Assembly (NCBI RefSeq): GCF_027580225.2
Contig: NC_073343.2
Location: 2,279,501 to 2,343,500 of the forward strand
Origin: Misgurnus anguillicaudatus
Taxonomy: Eukaryota > Chordata > Actinopteri > Cypriniformes > Cobitidae
Direction: 5' to 3'
Length of the DNA: 64,000 nucleotides
The position numbers were made by a program, and so were the translations under genes. The notes under the pieces are model-generated. The model made no database searches and was not told the DNA's origin. It saw only the letters and a list, made by a program, of their open reading frames with translations. This document shows, one piece after another, positions 42,269 to 54,880 of this stretch (position 1 is its first letter; each line of letters begins with the position of its first letter).

Positions 42269-42345
42269 TCTGCTGCCTAGCACAATGATGAGGGTTTTTA
42301 TACCATATCTGGCCCTTGCATCATTAAAAAAGCACCTACCACACT
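42269..42345 (-). promoter_or_regulatory. col10a1: col10a1 core promoter: TATA box and RUNX-type site
   Basis: On the minus strand TATAAAAA lies at 42302-42295. ACCACA (42338-42343 on the plus strand; TGTGGT on the gene strand), a RUNX motif, lies about 40 bp further upstream. RUNX2 is an established activator of Col10a1 in mammals; that this site is used is inference. Confidence 0.65.
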
Positions 42346-42659
42346 AGTACCTCCCCTCTCATTGCTAGGCTGTAATTACCAGACAGATTTGCCCACTGTT
42401 GGCATGTCACTTCAGAATGGCTTTTTGCTTGAGTGTTTAGACCCATGATTAGATCTTGTTAAGTTCCCCTCAAAGCTACAAAAGATGCATTTTAGTCCTA
42501 AATTGGGGTGAAATTGTCATTTTTAGGGTATGGATGGTCTCTGTGATGTGTATGCACGTGCGTAATGTTGTTAACTTTAGAAACGTGATGTAAACAATAA
42601 TTCAGATAAGTGTGACTTGCATTGCAAATGTGTTTTAAATCATTTACATTTATTTCAAT

Positions 42660-42945
42660 AACATTTTAGAATAATAAAGGTTGTATTTGTTAAATGCATT
42701 AGCTTACATTAAGTATCAATTAGCAATATAGTTTTTAGCAATTATTAATTTTTGTTCATGTTAGATAAAGTTCATGTGCATTGTGCATTAAGTTAACACT
42801 TTTGATTAAAAAATGCATTAGTAAATGTGGAAATTAGTATTAAGATTAACTAATGTTGTGGAATATTGTCCATTGTTTATTTTTTTTTACTAATTCATTA
42901 ACTAATGTTAACAAATATAACTTTATTATAAAGTTTTACCTATAT
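42660..42945. repeat. Decayed GGTAA..-family repeat
   Basis: It contains AAAGGTTGTATTTGTTAAAT, TTCATGTTAGATAAAGTTCATG and AACTAATGTTAACAAATATA, the same vocabulary as the array at 34668-36215, ending TTATAAAGTTTTACC. Confidence 0.5.
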
Positions 42946-42955
42946 TTCTTCAATT

Positions 42956-43400
42956 CAGTGATATGATTTTAAATATATTAATGATTAACATCTTATATTT
43001 TGAAATATTAATTTTAATTAAGTTTTTCAGTGATATGATTTTAAATATATTGAAGATTAACATCTTATTTTTTGAATTATTCATTTTAATTATTACGTTT
43101 TTCAGTGATATGATTTTAAATATATTGATGATTAACATTTTATTTTTTGAATTATTCATTTAAATAATTAAGTTTTTCAGTGATATGATTTTAAATATAT
43201 TAATGATTAACATCTTATTTTTTGAATTATTCATTTTAATTATTACGTTTTTCAATATGATTCTAAATATTTTGATAATTAACATCTTATTTTTTGAATT
43301 ATTCATTTTAATAATTACGTTTTTTAGTGATATGATTTTAAATATATTGATGATTAACATCTTATTTTTTGAAATATTCATTTTAATTATTAAGTTTTTA
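42956..43400 (+). repeat. AT-rich tandem array of ~70-75 bp units upstream of col10a1
   Basis: The unit starts GTGATATGATTTTAAATATA and runs through GATTAACATCTTATTTTTTG and AATTATTCATTTTAATTA. About six units are seen, starting near 42958, 43030, 43106, 43180, 43255 (shortened) and 43327. Open frames of 66-143 codons here come from the repeat. Confidence 0.9.
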
Positions 43401-45888
43401 TCTATTAAATTTAAAACATGTCTGTGTGTGCTATTAAATAAAACCTCTGATAGGATCTTTCACAAAAGTGCTATTGAAAACTCATTCTCCACTTTCACCC
43501 TGTCTGGTAAACAACCAAACAAACTTCTCTCCTTTTTTGACCGTCTGTGCACTTTTCCCCCCCAAAAAACAACATACAGGTACACAGAAAACGCATTATA
43601 TCTAAAAGGAGGATAGTTTCAGCTGGCTGGTGTGGTGACTGATGTACATCACAACAAACATGATCACATCAAATGTACTTGACCATCAGAAAATATATTT
43701 ATCTCTTTCCTTGAGAAGTGTATATATATACAGAAGCTACTTTGACTTTGTTTGTTCAGCTTTTCTGCACCGAGAGAGTGTGAGGCTTTCATAAAATGGA
43801 CTATTTCAAGCCAAACAAGTTAATGGTTTTTTTACTTGTGTATTTTTGTAAGTGCTTCACCCATAAACAGCTAATAAAGAAAATATAAAAAGACGTTCTG
43901 GAAAATACATCTGCCTCTGGGTTATTTACCCCATTTACTAAACTAGTGCAGGCTTGTGATGGCAATTCCACAAAACGTCCAGAAGGGGGCACACATTTAG
44001 TTGACTTCACTTCGTGCATGTTTTGCATCTTCATCACTAAGCAATTTTTTGCTTTCATCACGTTTTATTTCCATAAACTATAGTACTTCTCAACTTTCCC
44101 CCTTAATCTTTAAAACCAAGTGCTTTCTTTAGGAGACCATTGCTGGACCATTTATTTTTGGGTGGATGGGAAATGCACACACCCAATTAATCATACCCTT
44201 CATAGCACAAAAGTGGTTTTGAGGTATGATCATGATTTGCATTGTGTGGCAACAGCCCCTAAATCTTAACATAATAACATATATGGTTCAGTTCCATATA
44301 TATTTTATATAAGATGTACACTTATTTGTGCGCTTATTATAAGTTATGGGAAACGCAGTATGGAAGATCCCTGAAGCAAACTTCATGGAAGATTTCTGTC
44401 AAAGAGCGTATCATTAAGTGTTACCTCAACATAAGGCTTGTTTCGACATCTTCAATTTTCTGAATTAGTCTCAATCAAGTATAATTTTTGAAAGTAGTGC
44501 TTCAACATATTAAAATAAAATTACACTTGCATTGTTTCAACATGTCCTCCTCCCGAAATGTTGCACAGCTGAGAATAAGACATGATGTTTTAAGGACACG
44601 GCATCACATAAGATCACAAAATGTGACCCTGTTGTGAAAACCCAGGTAAAGTTTTATCCTTTACTTTGGACATTCTGTGAAAATATAACTCTGATATCTT
44701 AAATATTAATCTGTGATGCTCCTAATCTTATCGTTAGATTATTCTGTTAACAAAAATGGTCAAAATATGTACCCCAGCTGTCACTGGGGCACTACCCCTT
44801 AAAAAGGTCCTAATATATACCATTAGGTATAGATATGTATACATTTGGTACCAATATGTGCCTTTGAGGTACTAATATGAACTCTTTAGGTCCAAAGCTA
44901 TACATATTTGACCATTTTATCTGTCACTGTAGTGACTTTAGCTTGGATTTCACAGACAGGTTCACATATCAGCTGTCTGCTTTACAACAAACGTTTGATA
45001 ACAACTTGCAGTCAGACATTAAATTTTTGCCAAGTCAGACTTTCTCTTCGGTTGATTTCAACTGAACCGGGTCACATAAAAGTGTATAAACACTTTCTTC
45101 TTGGCTTTCGGACAGTTCTTTCTAAATGTGTCATTCAGCCTCCCGTAGAAGTCTCCGGCAAACATTCATTTTTGCAGACTATGTTTGTGTTTACAACCCA
45201 CTAAGGAGGCGAGAGACTCGAAATGTTACCAACATTTAGTTTAATGACAGAGCAAGTATGGGTGGAGTGTGTCTTTTTGTGACATTTTCATGTTGAGTTC
45301 ATTTATATCTTTTAAACAAACTGTATATTTTTTATCACTCAACTCACAAAACCAATATGCAATCTCACGTTATCCACATAATGCAATCTATTACGAATTA
45401 GCATTGTATAGATGATATCATGCTGTAAAGGTCATTAAATTCGTAGACTGTCACAAGTGCACCAATCTAGTAACTTTTTTATGAGCTGTCGTACGGCCAT
45501 AAAATGTCATGGCTCTGAAGTTACGTTTACGAGGAAAAGATATACAGAAAGAAAAAGTATGCATGGTTGGTTCAGCCGAGGCCACTGTTAAACTCATTAC
45601 CCTCTTTGACTATCTTGTTGTGGTTGCCTTTTAACTTTATAGCAAACGTTATGGCCTGCAAAGTATGTATCAATAAAAGTAACACTGTAGTGTGCATCTG
45701 AATATATCAGCAGAATGCTATTGTGAGCACCATTAAGTGCTGATAAATGATTTGGGATTCCTGCTAGAGAGCAGCAGTATTTTTCTATATACATATGAGA
45801 TAAAGACATATATTATATTGAATTTATGTAGTTGTATTCAGTTGTATAATCAGTTTTATAATTAAACAAACAAACCAGTATTTATTAA
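43401..45888. other. Intergenic, no gene seen
   Basis: No exon is supported. From about 44620 to 45080 the sequence opens with TGTGACCCTGTTGTGAAAAC and closes near ACCGGGTCACAT, with GTACC-rich sequence between. This looks like an old foldback transposon related to the fragment near 500-690. Confidence 0.4.
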
Positions 45889-46309
45889 AGGAAAAAAACA
45901 AAATTTTTCAATATGTTCTTACCTCAACTTTGAATTAATACATACCTATTTTTTTTCAATGCGTGCACTTTTAATCTTTATACATCACTTCGTGAATGTG
46001 TTAGCATTTAGCCTAGCCCCATTCATTCCTATTGCTCCAAACAAAAGTTTTATTTTGTGCCACCATACTTACTCGTGTAACTACTCATGTAACAGTCTTT
46101 AAAAAGGAAAACATGGAACCGTTTGGTGGCTTCTAAATGTATCCCTGTTTGGATCCTAAGGAATGAATGGGGCTAGGCTAAATGCTAACACATTCACGAG
46201 GCACTGTATAAGATTAAAAGTGCACTCATTGAAAAAGATAGGTATGTATTCATTTATCTAAGTTGAGGTAAGAACATAGTAAAATATTGAAAAATGGTGG
46301 TGTTTTCCT
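45889..46309. mobile_element. TTAA-type element, internally deleted relative of 14752-16379
   Basis: TTAA flanks it at 45885-45888 and 46310-46313. The arms share TTCTTACCTCAACTT, TTTAGCCTAGCCCCATTCAT and GGATCCTAAGGAATGAATGG with the two longer relatives, but the centre is missing. Confidence 0.75.
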
Positions 46310-46313
46310 TTAA

Positions 46314-46570
46314 AGGGATAGTTCTATCAAAAATGAAAATTTAGTCATTATTTACCACTATTTACATACCCTTGTGTTGTTTTAAACCTGTATTAATCTT
46401 TTTACTCTGTTGAACACAAAAGAAGATATTATGTTAAAGGATGATATGCAGTTGACGGTACCCATTGACTTTCATAGTATTTGTTTTTCCTACTATGGAA
46501 CTCAAGGGTGCGCTCAACTTCATAATTTATCAAAATATCTTCTTTTGTGTTCAACAGAAAAAATACTGAG
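46314..46570. mobile_element. AGGGATAGTTC-type MITE, decayed, sharing a TTAA with its neighbour
   Basis: It begins AGGGATAGTTCTATCAAAAA directly after TTAA 46310-46313, which is also the right flank of the previous element. The arms AACACAAAAGAAGATATT and AATATCTTCTTTTGTGTTCA pair. The right terminus is lost. Confidence 0.6.
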
Positions 46571-46719
46571 ATAATTTAAAGATTCGGTGAACTTGCAGAA
46601 TAAGGGGCTGATCACACCAAACGCGTTTATGGCAGTTGCAGGCGAAAGATTTTAAAGATTTTCTATGGGCAGTGAGCGTTATGCGCGCTGTTAATGCATG
46701 CCAAACGCCTTGCGTTTTA

Positions 46720-46940
46720 GGGGCCATTCACATGTCACGCCTAAAAAGTGTGGAAAATGCTAACCGCATAGGTTCTTGTTACATGACCTGTGGTGCGCTT
46801 GCGGCATTATGAAAAGTTGAGATGTTTTAATTCGATGCGGTGCGGAGGCGCCTGGAAAAAGAGTTGCTTTCATTATGAGTGTGCATACATTTTAAATAAA
46901 GAAATTGAGCTTGCAAAAGATGCGATATGTGAACGGCCCC
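46720..46940. mobile_element. Inner MITE copy 1
   Basis: The ends GGGGCCATTCACATGTCACG and (inverted) GGGGCCGTTCACATATCGC, flanked by TTA on both sides. Confidence 0.7.
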
Positions 46941-47039
46941 TTATCTGAAGAGTGCTCATGCTTCGATATTTGATTGACAGGACAGCTGCGTCAGTGGTTG
47001 CCTAGCAATATAAAAAGCAGCCGTGCCGCTCTTTTTTAA

Positions 47040-47305
47040 GGGGCTGTTCACATGTCGCGCCTAAAAACGCATGGAAAATGCTTGCTGCGTAGGTTCTTGT
47101 CACATGACCTGCCGTGCGCTTGCGGCATTCTAAAAAGTTGAAATGTTTTAACTCGATGCGGTGTGGACACGCCTTGAAAAAACAAACATGTCGCAGCACA
47201 TGCGTGTCGCGACCGCGTCCCTTTTATTATGAGCACGAGTACCGCGCATCTACTTTTGAAATAACAAACTTGAGCGAGCAAAAGACGCGATATGTGAATC
47301 ACTCC
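47040..47305. mobile_element. Inner MITE copy 2
   Basis: It starts GGGGCTGTTCACATGTCGCG and ends CGCGATATGTGAATCACTCC; flanks TAA/TAA. It shares TAGGTTCTTGT and ACATGACCTG with copy 1. Confidence 0.7.
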
Positions 47306-47308
47306 TAA

Positions 47309-47589
47309 TGGGGCATAAACACCAAACGCGAATTCAACGATTTGCACGAGTAGATTACGTAAAAAGTCAATGCAAAGACGCGATCAGATGTGTCCTCGTG
47401 CGGGACGACCTAGTGAAGCGATATGGGCGGCACGTTTGCCGCTAAAACACTCGCTATTCACCTCAAACGCGTCTTTGCCCAAGTTGAAAATATTCAACTC
47501 AAGCGAAAAATTCGCATGACACGAAGTTAAATACTGCGAGTAATCTAGAGCAAGTAACGTGATGCCCTGCATTTGGTGTGTATGTAGCA
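47309..47589. mobile_element. Element of the outer family between inner copies 2 and 3
   Basis: It starts TGGGGCATAAACACCAAACG, like the outer element, and ends CATTTGGTGTGTATGTAGCA. The TAA on each side is shared with its neighbours. Confidence 0.55.
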
Positions 47590-47592
47590 TAA

Positions 47593-47849
47593 GGGCCGGT
47601 TCACATTTCGTGTCTAAAGCCGCGCAGAAAACGCGACCGTTGGTTGTTTCTTGTCACATGAACTGTGGCGCCATTCTGAAAGTTGAGATGTTTTCAACTC
47701 GATGCAGTGCGGACGCGCCTGAAAAAAACTATTGCGTTGCACCGCATGTACGTCGCGACCGCATCGCTTCCATTATGACTGCGCATACCGCGCGCCTATT
47801 TGAAATAACAAACTTGATTGCGCAAAAGACGCGAAATGTAAATTGCCCC
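47593..47849. mobile_element. Inner MITE copy 3
   Basis: It starts GGGCCGGTTCACATTTCG and ends GACGCGAAATGTAAATTGCC; flanks TAA/TAA. The same family as copies 1 and 2. Confidence 0.7.
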
Positions 47850-47918
47850 TAAAGTGACCAAAAAAAGACATTTGCATTTCTATGCGTTTAAAACACATTT
47901 GGTGTGATTGCCCCCTAA

Positions 47919-50900
47919 AGCTTTCAACAACATGCAAATATCTGCCTAGCAACAAGAGATGCACTGTAGAAATACATTATATTTTAAATATTATAAAAAA
48001 TCATTGTTATTAAATATTATTAATTGTTATCTTGTTTTTTTTTATTCGCAACTTCAAGACATCCATTACAAATATGTTTAACATTATTTAATATTCATGT
48101 TTATCGTGTTTAAGTCATTTTACTATATTTGGAAATTGGCAAAATGTCTATTTAAACAAGAAACCAAAATGATTTATAAAATCACTGAAGTCAACTATGA
48201 AGCGCTATTTTTTACATATTTGATGATAAATGACACACATTTTGATATGTCCAATAGAGACTTATCTGACAATATTAAATGTTCCTAATGTAACATTTTA
48301 GAAGTTTTTGTTTGGTAAACATTCACTAAAGAGTTTGGAAACAAATTCATTTATATCCACAACAAAGTGACAGAAAACAATTATTTTTATATAGCAGCTG
48401 TTTATAAGCCTCTTTGCTTTCACCAAATTAAATTAGTTGGTCGTAAAGGTGGGTACTCATCATATCAAAATACATCTCAGTGGGCATGCTCAGTAGCAGA
48501 TGCAACTACATGAGTTGAATGGTGCTCAGCCTTTATAGCATTAAAAAGCAAAGTTTTCAAAAGTTTTTACAGTTATCTACTAAATTGGCATAATATGTTG
48601 CTATATAGGCTAATACTTTATTTTTTAATCATTAGAAAAGTACAACCAATCTTGAAAATCTGACACAATGAAAGCTGGATGCTTTACAGTGTGGTTACAG
48701 TTCATAGATCAACTCCTGTGAGGTTTAGACTTGAGTAAGTTTACTAATTTAAAATGTGAAGATGCAAGAAAAACATTTCCGGTTTACATCGGTGTGACCA
48801 GAGCACTTCTTCAACCCAAGAGCTGGTGCTATAAAATAATTATTGGTTGATGCAACATGGAAACGGCCTTGAACGTGAGCTAAAGATACCCCATCTAGGT
48901 TGGGTCTCAAATTTAAGATTTCAATAAACTAACTGTACCACTAAGAGCTACTTTAAGTTTTATGAATGGAAGGGTGGATGTGAACTACTCAACTAGATTG
49001 TCGGTGAAATTATAGGTCTCAGAAATAGACGACCTAAACTAAAGCTAGTCATCAAGCGTGAAGCCCTGAACAAACACTGATTCCATTACTGTTATTTGTC
49101 ACAATGACATTATATTGGCTAGAGTCACTTGAAAAGCTGATTTCTGAATTGTCTCTCATCTCCACCTACAGGAGGATCTTCAAATAACATCAGGAACAAC
49201 GAGATTCTTTTAATGGAGTTTGCACCTCTGATCTTGAGATGCATGTCTCTCTCTCTCCTTTCATCATTTTTTTTATTTTAAGACTTCATAGATTGCTTCA
49301 TGGAATTAAAATCACTCAAAGGAATCAGTTAAATAAAGCTACCTAATGTTTTTTCCGAACCTAAATTGTGGTGCTTAAGTCCTGTATTTAAAGATAATGA
49401 CTGATGCAAGAGTGTCTTCCAAAGATAATTGTAGGTTTTCTGTCTGCGAAAAACAATTTCAGTCATTTAGAATAAAAGCTGACAAACATCTAAAAGTGTG
49501 ACGCACACTATAAAACCTTTGCAGTTTATGGAGCTCTTCTGGAAGATCTGGGGCACCATTCACTTCCATAGTAGAAAAAAAATAATACTATGGAAGTGAA
49601 TGGGTTGCCTTAGAAAAGTCCTTGAGGCAAAATCTTATTTCATTTCTTTATTAAAATTTTAGTGATAAGATATAGTGAAGGTTTTTGTTGTCAATTAAAC
49701 TATAAAGTTTCACTGCCGGTAGACCTTTCACTCCAAATATCTGATGAAGCTTTATAAAAATAAATATGAAAACATTCATGATTTATATTCTGTATTTTAA
49801 AGGTTATGTTGAAAAAGATTGTGCTTTTTAAATGATCTTTAAATTTGTATCTTACAATGTGCATTTCCTATTTTCTCTATAAACAGTATGCAATTTTAAT
49901 AACCATGCTCGGTCAAGTCCTGGAAGAGTTTTTAGCAACATATATTTGTGGGTTAATACTTTTATAAACAGAGCCAATTATAAACAGCTTAGGGTCCGGA
50001 TCAGCAGATGGGTCCTCAGTGGAAAGTCTGGGCTAATATGGGAACTTGGACAACCTCAAGAGTTGCAGTGAACTCTGTCATTTCATAACGTGCCAAAATT
50101 GCTCTGCGGGAACCACAGCTGATGATGACCTGTTGACTTTTAAGAACCACATGAAAGATACGTCTGTCTCATATATTAATCTTCACCTCATTTAGGAGAT
50201 GTCTCATAATTTACACATACTTATGCCATACTCTGTGTACTAACCAGAGTTATAAATAATATTCTACCTCTCCTTGCAATGCCACTGAAAAATTTTAAGT
50301 ACCAAAAAGCATATACAAGTATAATGACTCCAGGTGTGTCCTCAGAATTGTTTTATCTACTTAACCTGATGAACCTGATTTTTTCCCTTTTCACACATTT
50401 AAATCATATTCAAACACGCATTAATGTTAATATTCATCATAAGGGCCTGAGCACCGAGGTGCGAGGACCCTATTATTCTTCAAGGGATTATTATTACATT
50501 ATTGTAAATGCAGACAGTATATTAATGCACAGACAGCAATGCTGGGTTATTTTCAACACAGCGTTGGGTTAAAAGGCACAAGCCCAACCCATTGGGTTGT
50601 AATTTATATGCTGGGTTGTCCCTTTTTGACCTATAACCCTGCAAATCATGTTCATAGTGAATTATATTCATTTTAAAGCACTTTTAAGAATATATTTCAG
50701 ATATGAACTTCAACTCAAATATGTGTTTATCTTTATTGTTATTGTTTAATGCACTTGATATTTGATATAAAATATGCTTGGTTATTTTATTTTTGTTGTA
50801 ATTTAACCTACGCTGGGCTGTTTTAACCCATTGTTCAGTCAAACATAAACATTTTCTAAGTTAATTTAACCCAGTGGGTTTGTGCTTTTTTGACATAATG

Positions 50901-51086
50901 CTTGGTTAAAAATAACTGTGGTGTTTTCCTTTAAAGATATCAGGATTACTTTTTTACAGAATGTTTTGATGATTTTATGTAGAAAACAATAAATCACAAA
51001 AAATAGCTGGGTTTACACTTACGTTTGTTAGCACTGCAAGTTCAAATAAGGCAGCTTGTTGACAACATAACGTTGAACCATAGGTG
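47919..51086. other. Intergenic, no gene seen; short repeats
   Basis: A small hairpin lies at about 49552-49610 (ATTCACTTCCATAGTA and TACTATGGAAGTGAAT). A dispersed-repeat piece lies at about 50440-50480 (GGGCCTGAGCACCGAGGTGC). A foldback element of GCTGGGTTATTTT type spans about 50538-50925. Nothing resembles an exon. Confidence 0.4.
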
Positions 51087-52002
51087 GGTGATTCTCATAA
51101 AAACTTGGTTTTAAAAATGTCAAGCATGAAAATGTAAAAATTGCTTAAATTTACTTTTTTCCCACCAGACATTGAAAAACAAAGTCTGGAGTAAATGTGA
51201 ACATTAATTTAAAAACTTTTACTTATCATTTAACACTTTTTGTAACATAATTAAAAAAATGAGTCCTAAAAAATCTCATTACCGCAACAGTCAGAAAACA
51301 TCAACACTGACATATTTTCAAAATGACATGACAAACCTGAAAAAACATAATTTGGAGATTCTACACATGCATTTAAAATCAAAGTATTATGCTTCTATAA
51401 ATTAAATTAACATTTAATAAGCATCTGGTGCGGTAATGATAATCAAAATGTCGTGTAAGCATTCTGACAAGACAATATTTCAAATTAACTGGAAAAAAAA
51501 TGATCTGACCTGGTAGCCATCTTGAAGTAACTGGTCCATGTGCTTGGTCACTCAAAATCAAACTTTATTAAAATTCTGTATGTGTGCTTAAACTGTTCTC
51601 AAAAAGTGTTGCGGAGGATGAGAACATCAGGCATGGACACATCATTTTCCTAATTTTTCTTCGTTATTATTATACATGAATATTCAGTCAATATTTTTTC
51701 TGTCATCTAAAGTAGTCTAGCAAAACATCCATTAATTTTTTTTCTTAATATTTTTGTGTTAATTTGATTAAATTACAACATAACGCATGTTCAAACACAG
51801 CCGGACACATTGCGGTAATGAGAATTTCAGCAGAAAATAAGATAAAATTTACAATTATAAGTTCTTATGTTGAAATCACACATTGTGCAAGGTAGAACAC
51901 AGTACTGTGTTAATTCTGATGCTTTTAATGTTACTATATTACACATTTTAAAGCTAAAATCATTAGTGCCGTGGTGTTTCAATGGTTTCGTGAGAATCAC
52001 CC
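51087..52002 (-). mobile_element. ~913-bp transposon family, copy 1 (inverted)
   Basis: The ends GGTGATTCTCATAAAA and TTTCGTGAGAATCACCC; flanks AGGTG on both sides (51082-51086 and 52003-52007). It is closely similar over its length to copies at 59248-60160 and 62131-63042, in opposite orientation. It contains the motif TGCGGTAATGA three times. No transposase. Confidence 0.8.
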
Positions 52003-52154
52003 AGGTGCTTCTTATTTCTTATATGTGCATCCTCACTTCCTTTCCTTGTGCCTTAGCTCCACCCCCTTAGGATGCAAGAGAAAAATGTGAGGACAGAGGA
52101 AAAGAAGCATTAAATGAAATAGGATATACTCACTTTCTATTCATAACACTTTAA

Positions 52155-52787
52155 GAAAAATACCAGGTTTTTCAATATTTTACTATGTTCTTACTTCAAC
52201 TTGGACAGATGAATACATGCCTGTCTTTTTCAATGCGTGCACTTTATCTTTGTACAGCGCATCGTGAATGTGTTAGCATTTAGCCTATAGCCTCATTCAT
52301 TCCTTGGGATCCAGGCCGGGATGCATTTAGAAGCCACCAAACACTTCCATGTTTTCCCCATTCAAAGACTGTTACATGAGTAGTCAAACAAGGAAGTATG
52401 GTGGCACAAAACAAAAAGTGGCGATTTTTTAAGCGGATAAAAATGGGAACTAAGTTTGGCAAATAAGTGCTTTTCCGCCATACAATATAGTTCTAATTTT
52501 TTATCTGCTTACAAAATTGCCACGTTTTATTTCATGCCACTATATTTACTTGTGTAACTACTCATGTAACAGTCTTTAAATAGGGAAAACATGGAAGTGT
52601 CTGGTCACTTCCAAATGCAACTCTGTTTGGATCCTAAGGAATGAATGGGGCTAAGCTAAATGCTAACACATTCATGAGGCGCTGTACAAAGATTAAGTGC
52701 ACACATTGAAAAAACATATGTATGTATTCATTCGTCTAAGTTGAGGTAAGAACATTGAAAATTTGTAAAAAACGGTGGTGTTTTCTT
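52155..52787. mobile_element. TTAA-type element, uninterrupted relative of 14752-16379
   Basis: TTAA flanks it at 52151-52154 and 52788-52791. The arms match the 14752 and 45889 elements (CATTTAGCCTATAGCC, GGATCCTAAGGAATGAATGG). The intact middle CGCCATACAATATAGTTC gives the empty site for the second-layer insertion at 15166. Confidence 0.8.
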
Positions 52788-52791
52788 TTAA

Positions 52792-54877
52792 TATTGACTG
52801 AGTAAGATCACGTAAAAGATTAAAAATCAATATTTTTTATATTTTTGAAATTAAACTATTTAGACTTAATCTTATCTTATTATTATTAAATTATGAGACT
52901 TTAGCCTGGTTTTCGCAGACCGCCAGTCACATATATTAACCCCCTGGAGTCATTTGAATTACTTTAATGATGGATGGATGTGCTATGGAGCTTCAAAATG
53001 ATGACCACCATAAACGCACACCTGACCTGTCAAATGTCTTAAAGAGCACCTATTGTCCGATTCACGTTTTTACATTTCCTTTGGTGTGTAAGTGTGTATT
53101 AGTACATGTTAAGGATGTACAAACCCCAAAGTAAACGATGACGCGAGTTATTGTCTCCAACGTAAATCTTTTCTTGGACTAAAACAAACACACGGATTGT
53201 AGGCACCAGTTTACTTCCTGGGATTGGTGATATAGAGCAGTGGTTCTCAAACTTTTTCAGTGTGTGGCCCCCCTTGTATACGGTGCATTCCTTCGCGGCC
53301 CCCCAAAGAAAATTAATGACAAAAAAACAGAGCAATGTTTGTAGTAGCCGTTGTATAAGCAGAATAATTGATTCCGGTCCATTGAATTATTTAATAATAA
53401 TGCACACCCGCGGTCGTGCCGCATTACCACTTTGGGTGTGCATTATTTTTCAATAATTCAACGGACCAGAGTCAATTATTCCTTACTTATACCACTCTGA
53501 TTGTGTTCTGCTGAAGAAAAAAAGTCATATAGAGTAAAGATAATTTTCATTTTCTGGTGAAAACAGAAATAAACTGTGACCCACTTTAAATCTTTGTGTT
53601 TCAGAACAAGCCAAATTCTTATGCGCCTAATTACTCTCTTCCTGTAATCTGCAATCTTAGCGTAGCGTGATAAAATGTAATTTCAGAAATTGTTCGACAT
53701 TTTTCTGTAGCTTTGAAATGCTCGACTTAAGTCTTAGACGTCATGCGCACAAGAGGCACTTGTAAGATGTTGATGCTGGTTTAAGTGGACACCTTAAGCT
53801 ATTTGTATGATATACAGTATGAATAAATTGAGAGCGGGCAGTCTGTGGTTTTACGGTGTACAAACAGGGCTGAAACCACCGGGCTAAACTTACCAGAGGC
53901 TGGACTTTAGATTTGTGTTTGGTAGAAATTCAGCTATTAGCGGTAGAAATAAAACTTTAGATTTCCTCTTCCACAGATGTTCCAGCTTACAACTGACAAT
54001 TGAAAACAAATTACATTCAGATTTTCTTACTCGGTTTGATTTGCCTTTCCTCAAAACCTTTTAAATAGTCTGTTATTCCATTAAAGTTTCCCATGCTCAT
54101 TCATCCACAAACCAAAGCTGTGGGCCAAGTCCCAAACCTTTTCATCTGGACAGGTTTTCTTTATCCTTCATCACCACTTAAGAAGCAATTTTGCTCAGAA
54201 ATAAACTAGACTTTACTTAGCTTCTAAACATGGCAGTCTTGCATAACCTGACCAATGTTGTATAGATCTAAATGGGAATGTTATCATATAGTTTTTCATT
54301 CATTTGACTTAATATGGTCATTTATATCTTATAAATCTATGTAAATATAAATATAAAAATATACAGTAAAACCTGGTATAACACGATAAAATATCGCATC
54401 ACTTTAAAGTTTCTAATTGTAGTTTTTCCAAAAGCATTGTATTCAAAAGCATTCAAAAAGTGCTTTAAAGATTTTTATCAGTGTGAAAGTACATTTACAG
54501 GTTTCCTACTGTGGTTTTGTCCCGTTGAAATTAGGCAAATTATATTGTTGGACTTTGAAAATCCTCCGTAATGCATACATTTACCCTGCATTACCTTTCT
54601 CAGTTCCGTGACATTTTGAAACGCCCTTTTCCAAATTAAAGGACAGAATTGCACCAGAGCCTGACATTATGAGCTGTGTGCTTTTTAAAGCAGCGCCTAC
54701 TCCTTCTCCATTTATCATAATGGGAGATAAGCATCTGACAGTCAACTTCACGCCAAATGCTATATGCAAGAGCTATTTTTTATATTTCTGAATAGTGACA
54801 AGCTACTAGAGGTTAAAATATTTGCATATAAGCAAAAAACCCTGTCTGGGACATCCAGGCTAATCTGATTATGAGAT
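52792..54877. other. Intergenic, fragments of two repeat families, no gene
   Basis: At 53237-53330 there is a half of the CAGTGGTTCTCAAA family (compare 55922-56201). At 53335-53490 there is a fragment of the large palindrome at 27050-27860. The rest is unassigned AT-rich sequence. Confidence 0.45.
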
Positions 54878-54880
54878 TAA

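Larger units (their letters stand above)
46604..47915. mobile_element. PIF/Harbinger-like composite: outer element with nested and chained MITEs
   Basis: The outer ends GGGGCTGATCACACCAAACG and (inverted) GGGGGCAATCACACCAAATG lie between TAA at 46601-46603 and 47916-47918. Inside are three related MITEs (46720-46940, 47040-47305, 47593-47849) and a further element of the outer type (47309-47589), each bounded by TTA or TAA. The 3-bp TWA target is characteristic of PIF/Harbinger. Confidence 0.7.

Noticed and set aside
42950..43616. Ile/Asn/Phe-rich frames of 66-143 codons
   Set aside because: They derive from the AT-rich tandem array upstream of col10a1.
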